Part shown: piece after piece, positions 1 through 13,117 of the stretch
Layout: every line of letters begins with the position of its first letter
How positions within the stretch are numbered: the first letter of the stretch is position 1
Assembly: GCA_024663395.1 (NCBI GenBank)
Contig: JANFAH010000077.1
Span: 1-64,000, forward strand
DNA length: 64,000 bases
Direction of reading: 5' to 3'
Source: Pisolithus tinctorius
Taxonomy: Eukaryota > Basidiomycota > Agaricomycetes > Boletales > Pisolithaceae
The notes under the pieces: generated by a model
What the model was told of the DNA's origin: nothing
What the model saw: the letters and a program-made list of their open reading frames with translations, nothing else
Database searches by the model: none
Position numbers and translations under genes: made by a program

Positions 1-1274
<1,274 letters not shown>

Positions 1275-1333
1275 GTGTGCCTCGCAGCCAGCTGGCTCTC
1301 TGAGATGTACTAACCGTGTCTTTCATTATCTAG
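1275..1333 (+). other. probable 5'UTR intron
   Basis: A GTGTGC donor at 1275, a perfect TACTAAC branch-point sequence at 1308-1314 and a TCTAG acceptor ending at 1333 sit 9 bp before the ATG at 1343. Size and spacing match the coding introns of this window. The first transcribed exon would lie upstream. Confidence 0.5.
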
Positions 1334-1342
1334 AAAACAAAC

Positions 1343-4300
1343 ATGACAAGTTACGGCTCAAGCACTGACCCGCGTTCCCCAACTTATGGGACCGCCACTT
1401 TTTCTACCTTTTCGACTTCTCAAACACCCATGTCTCCATCCCGTTATTCTCAGTCGAGCTCTGGTAATACGCGTCTTGGGCACATCTAACACGATTCCAT
1501 ACTCAAACTACACTCTGTAGATACCCCCCTTGCGTCCTCTGATAGCGAAGGTGCCACTTCTGATCGTTACATGAGACGTGTCAACCTGTCGCCCAGAGGA
1601 TCTAGCGATACGTTTATCGAAGAAGACTCTATGGAAGATGCCGCCGAAGTGGAGGCTGCCCTCAATGTCATTGACCGCGAATTCGAGAACACAGAGGACT
1701 TGCTGACGGAGTGGTCGCGTGGCACCTCTAGCAGCGGACCAACCTACACGGGAACGACACCGTCGTATTCAACCAGCTTGGACACCTACTCGATCTACAA
1801 TCGCGAGGGAATTAGGCTGAGCACCATTTCAGAGCGTACAGAAAATATTCCTTCGCGTCCTACGTCTTATGGGGCGCGTGGGGCTCCAGAAGGACATAGG
1901 CTTTCCGCCCATCGTAGCACTACCGCTTCGCCCGGACACTTGCACACTCGCTCTGGCACCGACTTCATGGCTGACCGCGTTCCTGGTCGAAGGACTGGTG
2001 ATCTCATTGCGTTCTTCGAGGACAGAGCTTCTTCGCCATCCGACACCTCCTTTGGCCACACTCGCACCTCGTCTGCGCCTGGTTATCGTTCTCGTAGCCC
2101 TTTCTTCCCTATGGGCCAGTCCACTCCTCATTTGGGCAGCACGACTGGCTACGGTACTTCCACGGGCTATGGTTCTCGTCCCTCCTCGCCTGCAAAGAGT
2201 AAGGCTGGTTCTACCATATCGTCAGCATCGTCAGCCGTTTCCGAATCGTTGTCTATGTCGTCGTTGCTTGCGCCGCCCACCAGAGGAGCTACCACCGTTA
2301 CCCGCAGCAGCACCCAGTTGAGCCCCAGTGACTTTGCCAGCACGTTTTCGAACACCTTCACAGCGTCGAGGACCGCATCAAACACGACGAACGTACCCCA
2401 ACAGTCTCATCTCTTCACCGCCCGCAGACGTCCCCTCGTTCCCCTTGACGTCAGTTCGCAATATTATTGCAGCATGGAAAGACCGCACCCCGTCTCTTGA
2501 TAAAACACCGAAGTCACCTTCGGATACAACTACTTCTCCGCCAAGCAACACGGGTCCAGGCACGAGTGGCCATGGGCTATTCAGTCTAAGAAGACGTGCC
2601 AGCCAACGCGAGCGTGTTCCAGACGGTGCTGAGAATTCCAACGGGCATCGCCCAACCACTCCGAAAAGCATGGCTAGTAGCATTATCCCTCCGCCATTTG
2701 ACATGACCGAACTGGGTGCCTATGCCCGGGACAGTCGCGAGGTGAGTTTGATTTTTTGAGTAGCGGTCGCTTGGATTGATCCTTCTCGCTTCAAGCCCCT
2801 TCGTATTGGTGTCTTGTGGTACTTGAATGTGCACTCTGGGCCACCATACAAGTGGCAGCGTTGCGAAGCCCTTCTATACCCTCACATGCTCTTGCTCTCC
2901 TGGATTGCTCCGGGTGGAGGTAGGGGAGTTGTGACTTTGGATTTGTTAAACTGCACGGAAGTTCGCTCGGTTCCTTCCCCAACGCACTCGAGTGCTACAG
3001 AGGACGTCGGTACCATCGCCGCGCGGGCGCAGGTAGCGGAGGGTCAGGGCCCCGATCTCATGGAGTTGCTCTGTCCTTTCCAACTGCTGTACACTGACGG
3101 CGTTGAGAGGTTGGCAGCTGAGAGCGCGCGCGAGAGAGTTCGATGGGTCAGCGCGATTTGGTAAGTGTTAACTTCAACCTCAGATGGTATGCTTGTTAAA
3201 TTCCCGTCAGGGAAGCGTTAGATCGCTCTGTCACTCTGCCGAACCGCTCGGAACCGGGATCGCCCACCGGGTCCATTAGGACGATCCGTTCGATCACCAG
3301 CACCAGTGCATCTGGATCAACCTCCGGCTCGGCTTCTACCGTATTTGTCCCTCCACTTCACACCATCCCTAGCGTCTCCGACTTGTCGGATAGTTTGAGC
3401 ACTGGTTCATTTTCTCGCGCACCTTCCTATCCTACCCATACTCGTACTACGGATGATGGTGCCGTATCCAATCAGTCATACGTGTACCCAGGGGACCCTC
3501 GGGTTATTGCTCCAGTCGAAGCAGTTCGTTGCGCCGTACCAGTTCATTGACCGATTTGGATGCAGAGTTTGCATCAGCTGTCAGCCGGGCAAGGAACGCG
3601 AAGCCTGGTCTTGGGTTCGCCATGAGTCTCGTTGGTGGGATCCTTGGAGATGGTTCCCCGGTGACGGTTTCTAGTGGACCTCGGCTTGGAAGGGATGTTA
3701 GGGTGACCCCACCTCCCAGTGCAAAAACGAAGGCTCGGCCCCTCTCGGATGTCTCGGATGATGCTTTCTTCTCTGCAGCATCGAAGACTTCGAGTGATCC
3801 TCGCTCTTCATTCTTCTCGATGTCCAGCACGTCGACGTCTGATCGTGACCGTACTACCACCGGCCTCATTACTGATGAGACTGCCTTTGAGTTGACCTCG
3901 GGTGGCTCAAACACACAGATAGTTCCATCTACTCTATCGTACAGGCGGACAGAATCCAACTCGTACCTCGGTGACTCTCATGATGGTTCCTTCTCATGCA
4001 GCACTTGTGCATCCACATCGCCGTCTCGTTCATCGCTATCCAGGAGTGCCGAAATCCGTAGGAGACGTCAAAGGTGCAACACATGTTCGGAGAGCACATC
4101 TGACAAGGAAAACACCACAACCGGGTACACTATTCGGCAAGTCGGTCCACGATGAGCACGTGGACCAGGAGTCGCTCTGTCACCCCAACGCCGGCTCCTT
4201 CGACTGCTGCGTTGTCTGCTCTTGAGCTTCCTGACACCTCAGGGAGTGAGGGTTATGAGACCGCACATACTCCGTCGACGGCGTCATTCAAGTCACTTCC

Positions 4301-7300
4301 CACTATCCCGTCTGAGACCGATTTCTACACTGCGGATGTCTGCAAGACTGAAGCATCGACAGACTTTTATACTGCTGATGTATGCAAGACCGAAGCGTCT
4401 ACTGAGTTTTACACCGCGGAGGTTTGCCGTTCTGAGGTCTCGACGGAGTTCGTGACTGCAGAGGTTGCAAGTCAGAGGCCGAGACTGAGTTCGTCACTGC
4501 GGAGATCTGCAAAAGCGAACGCTCTACGCAGTTCGAGACCGCTTCCGTTTGTAAAACCATTCCATCGGAAGTAAGCACCCCACCCTCTCTGGCTGTTGAC
4601 CTTCCTGTCGAGAGGGCCCCAACGCCTCCACCCAAGACACCCTCAGTCGTACCTTCCATTGCCTCGGAATCTGATGTCCAACCGGAGATATCCCCTGAGA
4701 GGGTTCCCCTTCCCCCTCCGAATTTAGCCCTACCCCCTCTAGCGTTAGTATTGGTGTCGAACCTGAAGCACCCGAAGAAGAACCTGAAGTGCTCTCATCA
4801 GGACTTGTCTCCACGGCGATGTGTCACTCTCGCTCCCGTCTACGGTCTCTCCAACTTCTCCTGAACCGTCGTCCGGAACAGAGCCGGTGTCGAGCTTAAC
4901 CACTGAATCTTCGGAGATAGCGCTCAGCGATATCTCTCCTAGCGAGACTGACGAATCTCCTTTATCTCCTGAGCCTGAAGCCTCCCCGTCGATTCACCCT
5001 TCTCACTGGGCACAGGAAACTGATGTTTCCTACGATTCCTCACATTTACAGCCGACGCCATTCACTCAGTCTGTCAGTCTCCGAGAGGGCCGTGATGAGT
5101 CTTTCGAGACGTCGGCCATGCGACCCAGCCCCTCTCCTTTAACAAGCCTTGAAAGATTGACACTTATTTCTGAAGATATATCCGAAACTATTTCGACGTC
5201 CACGCCGTCTCTACCTCTGCCAACTCCGCCGCCGCCGCCACGACATGTACCACCTCAACCACCTCAACCGCCACATGTACCACCACCTCCCACGCCGGTC
5301 GCACCTCCCGAAAGCGAGCCAACGCCGATCCCGAGTAGTGTGATTTCGTCATCGCTATCTCGTACTCCTTCCACTGTTTCCTCTGTGTCGAGCTTGCGGA
5401 CACGAGAATTAGAAGAGGACATTGTTTCTCTGCCAGATGTCCCGCCTCCATCTGAAATATCTACGGTGCCAACACTGCTGTCCAGTCGCGCGAGCACTCT
5501 CCCTGTGGTAAGTTCAGTCTTGGCTTCCAGGCTACGATACTAAAGTTTATATCTAGTACGTTGAACCCGCAATGCTCCCTCTGCCAGTATCGCCAGCCCC
5601 CAGTATCAGTGTCTCATTCCCTACCCCGAGTGCTAGGGTCCCTTCCATCCATTCGACACTCGAAACGGTTCCCGATGTCATTGAGACTGAGACTGTCACT
5701 CATGACATCGAGCGCATACTCGAGCAGATTCGGGAGCTAGATCATTTCAGAAGTGAAGAAACACACGACATTGCGGAGAACGTTCGCACGATCCGAGACG
5801 AGTTGCGCGCCCTCTCAGAGTTCTTACGGACCAGACAAGCATCCACTGAACGAATTATAGTTTGCGAAAGGCCCCCACAACCACCGCCAGTGGTTCATCG
5901 AGACCGATCGGTGGGAGGAAGTAGCATTATATCTGAACCTCGCGTAGCTCCTGCTGGTCCCAGAGAGCGTCTCGGGTTAATTCCTATTGATGTGACCCCG
6001 CCTCTAAGGCGAGCACCTTCGATCGTTTCTTCCGACTCAGGGATATCGTACCTGTCCTCTCATCACTCCGACGATCTGAGCCTTATGGTTGAGGAGGAAG
6101 AACTAGGAGAAGAATACGACATTCCAGGATCGCCATCTTGGTCGTCGTCGTCATCGCCGTCATCACCGTCTTCGCAGATCACACCTTCTCTTGTTTCGTC
6201 TTCGGAGCCTTCACCTGGGCCAACGCTTTCTCTGACTTCGTCTTCAGAGCCCTCCCCGCCTCCTACATCTCCTACACCATCTACTGAGTCCAGTACGACC
6301 GCGCGCCCGGTAGTGGCGGAAGGGCCGTCTTTGGCCAACTTGAGAGAATTGCTCTTACAGCTACGGGAACAAATGAATGCACTTTGGGACGGCCAAAATG
6401 CCACAAATCAGATGATCGATGAAATTCGACAAACAAGGCCGGTTCCTCAGGACAACACGGAAATACGCGAGCGTTTGGAGACCATCGAAACGCTCCTTGA
6501 GCGGTTACTCAATAGGCAGAGACAAGTCGAGCGGGAGTCTATAACCGACAGGAGACGTGAAGAATTCCGGGAACGGACGAGACCAGGAGTAGAAGTCGAA
6601 TCCGTCTCTGAGTCATCGACTGATTTAGAAAGCCTACACCGTCGCTGGTCAGATCTGGCGCGCGGTGTCCGTATTCATGCACCGGCGCCACGACATGTTG
6701 GGCCCTCCTTGGACGAGCAACTGTTGGAGTTGTTAGGTGCCCCTCCCCCTCCTGGCGCATATGGGGTTCAGGCGCCTCCTCAGCTGATTCCTTTTACATA
6801 TCAGCCTTCACAAAGACCACCAAGGTCCAGGAGCACCAGCCCGGTCATGACAGGAAGGGCTACTTCGGCCCCGCCATTCCCAGACATGGGGATATTCTCA
6901 CCCGAGACGCTCCACCCGCCTTTGCGGCATCCAGTCAGGCGCCGGCCACTCGCACCACGCGTAGAACGACCCCCGCCGTCCGAGGCTCTACCAATTCCAA
7001 GCCACCCACCACTACCAGAACATGTTATGGGTGATCGGCCAGTAGAACGTGAGCGTCGCCCCCATGTCGAACCGGCGTACCCAGTCATAGTAGGTGTTTT
7101 TTTTTCTATTGTATTCGTTTTCCCTGACACCTGTTACAGCCGCCACTGCATGATCGGCCTCCGACAGCCCCTGCGACGTTAGGTCTCGCCGAGGACCCCC
7201 AGGCGTCGCGCAGCTGGTACCGACGGCCCCGTGTCGATGGCGTGAGTCCAGTTTTTCTGTGCAACAATTGCGGCTTCTCACTCCATGCAACAGACTGGTG

Positions 7301-10300
7301 CCGTCCCCCCTCCAGGTGTTTTCGGGCCTGCTCAACCCGCTCAAACCTGCGGCTCCCGGACCAACTTACGTTCCAATGCCCCCAGGACCTGTAAGGAGCT
7401 AACTTCGGTACAACTGCGGCTTTCTGATGCTCCCAATAGACTATCGTACAATTGCCTCTGTTCGACACTCTGATTGAAATACTTAGGGTAAGGTTACACC
7501 GTGCTATGGATTTACTGCCTATTCAAACGCTTGTAGGAACATCGCCGTGCTCAAGTAGCGACCGTAGACCAGCAACGTGAGCTTATGAGATATATGCGAG
7601 GCCTGAACGAGTGGTTGGCTCGGGATGTGAATGACCGCCACGCGGAGCTGCGGGGAGTAGCGGAAAGGATTGATCAGCTCCGGGCTGATATGGCACGCGT
7701 CGGTATTGGCGCTGGTGTCGTTCCTCGTAAGTCACTTGTCTTAACTTTACGTTTGTGCTAAAATTTCATGGCTAGCTATGCCTCAACCCCAACCCCAGGT
7801 TGTTCCAGGAGGACCACCTCCCCCACCTGGGTTCGTCATTCCCCCAGTCATACCCCAGCCTCCTGGCCCTGCCGGACAACCAATGGTGACAGTAAACTAC
7901 CCTGTTGTGCCACCCGGTTTGGGGCCTGAGGAACCTGTGATTCCATTCCCGGTCCCCGCGAGTCCACTCCGTTCGCCCCCTGTCACCCGGGTCGTTCCAT
8001 CACCACCTCCTGGCTGGATTCCAGGTGGACCAGGAGGGGGAGGCTACGTGCCTCCCGGTGCCCCATTCCCTGAGGTTCGGACCCCTTCACCTTACAGGCA
8101 TCGTCCAGTGGAGCACGACGAAGCATTTATACCTCAAACTCCTAGCCCCAGATCAGCAACTCATCCAGTGATTGTTCAACCAACAGGTCCTACAGTCTAT
8201 ATTCCGCCCTCACCAGGTTCACGCAGTTCACGCACTGACACTCAGGAGACATACCACCCAGCACCCCGCAGCCCAGCCCCTCTGCCGGTGCCGTTCGGCG
8301 ATCAACACCCTCCCATACAGCTAGGGGAATCACGCCCACCCACTCCGCAAGCTCCCCAGAATATTATCAATGTAGGAACGGCTCCCCCAATCCCGCCTCC
8401 TGGACAGATACACCCGTCTCCTCCAACGCCTATAGTGGCACATGAGCCTACTATGGGACATTCTATAGCGCCTCCTATGGGAATGCCGGTAGTTCCGCCA
8501 ACAATCCCTGTGCCAGGATCGCCTCATTTTATGCCCATGCCAGGTGTACCGGGCACCGGTCCAATTGTCATTCAACCAGCTCCTCCAATGGCACCTGTAC
8601 AGCCGGTGATACCCTCTCACCCTCCTTCCCGGGCCGATCTAAGGTCCCCTCGCGAAGGTGAGATGATGGAAATGCCACCAAGTCCTCGTCGTACTCTCCG
8701 ATCTCCACACCCCGAACAATACGCTCAGCCACCACCGCCCGTGATCACCCAAGGTTCGCCGTCTATCTACGCTCATCCTCAACCCACGGTAGTGACCCTG
8801 CCCCCGCGGACGTATGACTATGACTCCGATGACTATTACTATCCGCGTCGCCACCGTTATTATTATGATGATGACGATTATTATTACCCACGACGACGCA
8901 GAAGACGACGCTCGCCCTACTACGATGATGACTACGATTATCCCCGTCGTCGGCGTCGCCATCCCGATTCTGATTCTGATGAGGACGAGGACCGTGATCC
9001 TCGCCGCTTGCGCAGACGTCAGCCCGCGACTGAAGGAGCGGAATCTTCACTACCCACGCAACCTACGCATCCCACGCATCCCACGCATCCCACGCAACCA
9101 GCAGTCCCGCTGGACACAAGTGCCAACAGGAGAACCGGATGCGGGTACCTATCCAGCTACACGAGAGGGTCCTCGTGTTCCTGCTCGTTTCGAGGATCAC
9201 GATGAAGGTATTCAGCCTTCCAGACGGCCCCCAGCAGCAGAGGAGGAACCGTCTCGCGTCCCACCCCGTGACGAGCGAGAGGCGGAACCCCATGAGCACG
9301 AGAGACGACGACCTGAGCGTGAGGATAGTCACAGGCGACGTCCGAGCGACCATACAGTGTATTCCTCCGAGTTAGGTGACCGCGACCGCGATTACGATAG
9401 AAGGCGCCCTTCGCCATCTATCCACCCGCCGGCCAGAGTATAGGGAGGGAGACGCTGGGACCCCGCGCAGCTACCGTCCACATTCCCCTGCCCAACCTAC
9501 CATTATTAGGCTAGGTGGCGAGCACGAGGATGGTCCCCATCATGCTGTTGTTATAGATCCGTCGCCAACAGTCACCGAGGCCTTATCATTATCCAGGTAT
9601 GCTCACACGGGGGCCTGTTGATTTTAGTACTGATTTATTGCAGAGCGACCAGTGTCTCCCCGCACTCAGTACGAAAGGGATCTGAGGCGTGTGCCCCATG
9701 GAGACACCGTTATACCTCGTTTGCCTACGGATACTAGGGAGAGGACACCCTCCTCATCCTGCATCTGTTGCGGGCTCGGTTGTAGAGCCTCACGATGTAC
9801 ATGACCATCGGCGCACGCCGTCACGCACGCCGTCACGAGGTGGTCCTCCTCCACCTAGCATTGTGGGGGGAGACGAAGGACGCCCGCCCAGTGAAATCGC
9901 CCGCCACGTTCCGGCGCCACCGATGCCCGAGGATGGAATGCCAGGGCCGCATGATGCTCAACTCATCGACGCCCTGCGCGAGCAGCACGAACGTCTCAAC
10001 GACGCCGAACGCGATCTTGCTCAAATCGTGCACGATGCCCATGACGCTGAGGGAAGACGCGAGGATGAATTCCGTTCGAACGAGGAGGCTAGGCAGCATA
10101 TTTTCATGGATAGTGAGGCTCGGAGGGATGCCGAAGCCAGACAGCGAAGTGATGCTCTGTTCCACGAACTCGAAGAGAAAGTGGCCAACGTTCCACCGAT
10201 ACCGGTCCCTCCACCTCGCGAGGCCGACGAAGCCTCCATGATCGAATCTATCAGGACCGCCACCCAGGACGCGGCGTCTCGCCATGCAGCGGACGTCCAG

Positions 10301-11750
10301 GAGATAGTACGCATGGAGAGAGAGTTACTCGAAAAGGAACGTGAAGAGAACGCCGCTGAACGTGAACGCGCACGTGCTGAACTGGAGGCTGAACGGCGAC
10401 GTTTGGATGAAGCGCGCGAAGCAAGAATTCACGAACTAGAAGAGGAACTGAATCGTGTTCGTACAGAACTTGATAACGAGCGGCAGCTACGTATGACAGA
10501 AGCAGACGAAGCCCGCTCAGCGACTGCAGAGCGTGACGACGCGTTGCGCAATCAATTAGCCGAGATCGCGAACCTGGTGCAACAGAATCAGGCGTGCTGT
10601 GAGGACAACAAGACCGCGAATGAGAACCGCTGGACAGAAAAACAACGCTGGAAGAATGAGAGAGATGATCAGATCCAGGAGCTGCTTGGTGTCGTGGCAA
10701 GGATCGTGGAGGAACAAAACGCTGCTAAGCAGAGGGAGGAGGACGCGAGACAAGCGAATGAGGGCAAACCTGGTAAGTCTTCTGTACCGACATCTTCGGC
10801 TTCGGTGGGCTTAATAAGTATTCAGGTATTGAACAGGTCCTCGAGGATCTCGCAAGGCAAAATACCGAACAACGAGAATTGCTCAATGCGCTTTCCGAGA
10901 GTGGGTACCTGACTTGCACATTGTGATCTGATGCTGATCGCAACATTTTAGCTTGGCACGCTGATAACCAGAGGCAGCATGCAGAATTGATCAGTGCCGT
11001 TCGTGCCACAGCCAATGAACAAGTGCCGTACAACGTACAAGGGGTATGAATATATATTCTGTCTTCGCATCCCGTTCTAATGATGGCTGTTAGTACTTGG
11101 ACGAATTCAGTAAAGCCCTTGCCATTGAAGTCCGCATGCTACTTGGTGAAGTTGGTAAACTGCGTGAGGAGCGAAGAGCCATTCAACAGTACGTTCGATC
11201 TGATGACTCTATATGTCTCCGTAGATGAACACTCCTTTTAGTGAGCTCGGGTTACTGATGATGATGAAAGCCAAGTACTCTCCAGGTGGAGAATTCCACG
11301 GAGATTGGTTCGTCACTCGACAACTCGGTTTGAATGCTACTAATAATTTTCGAAAAAAAATAGGCAGCCACCGTCGATGGGTGGGGGTCCGCCACCCGAT
11401 GTCCCGCGACCGCCCCCTGACGTCCCACCAGCGCCAGAAGACGCCCCTCATCCCATCCGCCCGGGTTGGCGCCCCGTTGATCAACGGCCAACCAGAAGGA
11501 TTCGGAAACCGAGGCAAGCCCCACCACCTCAAGCAGAGCCAGACATTCCCCCGCAGAGACATGCGCAGTCGTGGGCGACATGGCTTCGTGAGTCCCAACC
11601 TTGTCTAACTAACAAATTGTGACTGAGATATTTTTGATAGCCAATCCTGATATGGCGCCCTCACCACCGTCTGTTGAACCCACGCTGGTAGTGCCTGGTC
11701 CTCAAAGTCCTGGACTATTCGGACCTCGATCGCCGCGCTCATTCCGTTGA
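1343..11750 (+). CDS. giant PH-domain, proline-rich, coiled-coil protein (multi-exon, with frame breaks)
   Basis: About 22 exons. The clearest introns are 1464-1520, 2742-2795, 3161-3210, 4125-4171, 5508-5556, 7090-7139, 7391-7439, 7488-7536, 7727-7775, 9597-9643, 9689-9737, 10773-10825, 10901-10951, 11044-11093, 11189-11241, 11308-11363 and 11588-11640. Less certain introns are 2365-2404, 3475-3524, 7242-7293 and 9376-9436. The start is the first ATG after a likely 5'UTR intron. In order the protein has a Ser/Thr-rich N-terminus with the motif GDLIAFFED, a conserved-looking stretch VRNIIAAWKDRTP, a PH domain (about residues 435-560, starting LRIGVLWYLNVHSG), six 14-residue repeats, long acidic and proline-rich parts, a Tyr/Asp and Arg block region, and about 350 residues of charged coiled coil. 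PH plus coiled coil suggests a membrane-associated scaffold, for example in polarity, but this is inference. I do not recognise a named family. Frame changes near 4465, 4715, 4820 and 7320 are not explained by introns, so the gene may be damaged or the assembly may carry base errors. Confidence 0.75.
4317..4567 (+). repeat. six tandem 42-bp coding repeats (14-residue unit with an invariant cysteine)
   Basis: Units start at 4317, 4359, 4401, 4443, 4484 and 4526. The consensus is T-[DEQ]-F-x-T-A-x-[VI]-C-[KR], followed by four variable residues, for example TDFYTADVCKTEAS. The fourth unit is 41 bp, because one T is missing from the GTTTGC that encodes Val-Cys in unit 3 (and GTCTGC in units 1 and 2). 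The reading frame is therefore lost within this unit, while units 5 and 6 remain intact in the shifted frame. Confidence 0.85.
8814..9020 (+). other. Tyr/Asp and Arg block-copolymer segment of the giant protein
   Basis: Within the giant gene this stretch codes alternating tyrosine/aspartate blocks (such as YYYDDDDYYYP) and arginine blocks (such as RRRRRRR), then an Asp/Glu-Ser tail. Such patterning is known from disordered proteins that condense or bind nucleic acid. Here the role is unknown. The antisense strand shows long spurious frames only because of the codon bias of this segment. Confidence 0.6.
9053..9097 (+). repeat. five 9-bp repeats (CCCACGCAT type)
   Basis: Five near-identical 9-bp units coding Pro-Thr-His/Gln lie inside the giant gene, just before a frame change. 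Slippage or an unrecognised intron of about 100 bp (9018-9120 has GT-AG ends and the right phase) could account for the change of frame here. Confidence 0.7.
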
Positions 11751-12198
11751 ACGTAAATGTCATACATTCGACAGCATTCACAATATCATATATCTCCTGC
11801 TGATGACTTGCCACGACCACTCACGACATTTTTCACGAGTTTGTTGTCAGTTTTATACGCTTCTATCATTATCTTTTTGCTCTTATTTTTTCCTCTTCCA
11901 CACAAACTGGTCTGACACATGAACGATTCCTTCATCACAACGATAACAAACACGCGATGCTGGCGGGGGCGTTTACATTTAGTACTTACGTCCTGTTACC
12001 GTATGCGCATGCTCGGTCGTATCACTTGCTTGAATCTACGTCTCCCTTGGTTGACTTCCTGCGTCGGTCTAGGAAAATAGCATTGAGACCTACACAGTGT
12101 GTGGACCGGTCCAACTGGAATATGCAAGCATAGAGGTGTGTGATGACCGGGAAATGCTTTTTGACAAAGACATGCTAGGTTATGATGAACGACGAATA

Positions 12199-13117
12199 TC
12201 ATGGCGTTTCGCGCGAAGCGACGTCCTCGAGCACAGTCCTTAGTTTCCTAGCAAGACCTTCAGTCAGCTGAATAGGCCCGTCTGAAGTGCAGAGCCGGTA
12301 TGCAGGCATGGCTTGATAAGTATCTGGCAAGATCTGAGAAAACGACGAGACTTCAGTGAGTAATGTGGGGTGCAAAATCTACGGAAGATGTCCACCTTGC
12401 TATCCTCGACAAGCACTGAGCCAATGATATCGTCTGGGTCACCTATACGACCGAGAGGAGGGACATTGCGACTGTCTGTTTCGTGCATGTGCGAAGGACC
12501 AGTAAGAATGGAAGACGGTGAGGGTAAGTCCTGGGTGAGAAACTCACCATGTATGTGCATCCATCCATGCTGAAGTTGAAGAGCACCGTTCGTCCACACC
12601 TCGTCTACGCCTTCCCGTAGGCCCTGCTGGATGGTTTCTTGCACGAGAGACCTAAAGTTAGCTGAAAATTGGTAGTTAGTATGTCACCCTCTGAGGAACA
12701 TGAAGTCGTTTGCGCACGGTTTTCTAAAAAGTCATTGAGACCCGCTTCGATGTCTCCAGATGTCCCCTCTGTGATAGCCGGAAGCCAACCGATTACAGTT
12801 GCTGATCTGCTGGAAGAGGGTGGAGTTGGAAGGAAGGATAGCGCGTACGCAGGGGTGGACGAAGACGAGTCTGCAGGGTGAGGAATTGAAACGAGGTGGT
12901 AGAACAAGTCTGGCCTATCAGGATCCGCAATGGGTGCCTGCGAAGAGACTGCACGACGTGCGCACTGACCCACTGGACTGAAGCGTATGCAAGGTGGTCG
13001 TCGTGACAGACTGCTCGGTGCCCTCCCCGCTAATCGGCGGCCAGACCATACTCCCAGTGAACGTGCGGTTGATAATCCGTGAAAAACTGTCGATGTGAGT
13101 CGTGTCGATGCGCGCAT
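12199..13117 (-). CDS. conserved fungal protein with a mitochondrial-type N-terminus, function unknown
   Basis: Four exons (13117-12718, 12661-12548, 12475-12396, 12333-12199), 242 residues, all phases consistent. The first 45 residues are rich in Arg and Ser and poor in acidic residues, with many RR and SR pairs, as in a mitochondrial targeting peptide. The body contains conserved-looking stretches DLFYHLVSIPHPAD, LQHGWMHIH and RIGDPDDIIGSVLVED, ending near AMPAYRLCTSDGPIQLT. I have the impression that this last pattern recurs in uncharacterised fungal proteins, but I cannot name the family. The gene converges with the giant PH-domain gene, with about 450 bp between the stop codons. The ATG at 13117 is the only one that gives the targeting-like N-terminus. 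Confidence 0.8.

Noticed and set aside
8639..9050. Antisense frames rich in Ile, Val and His opposite the Tyr/Asp-Arg segment
   Set aside because: They are mirror products of the low-complexity coding DNA of the giant gene.
9597..9737. A further frameshift in the giant gene near 9,745
   Set aside because: A GT-AG intron at 9,689-9,737 (49 bp) with the right phase explains the change of frame.
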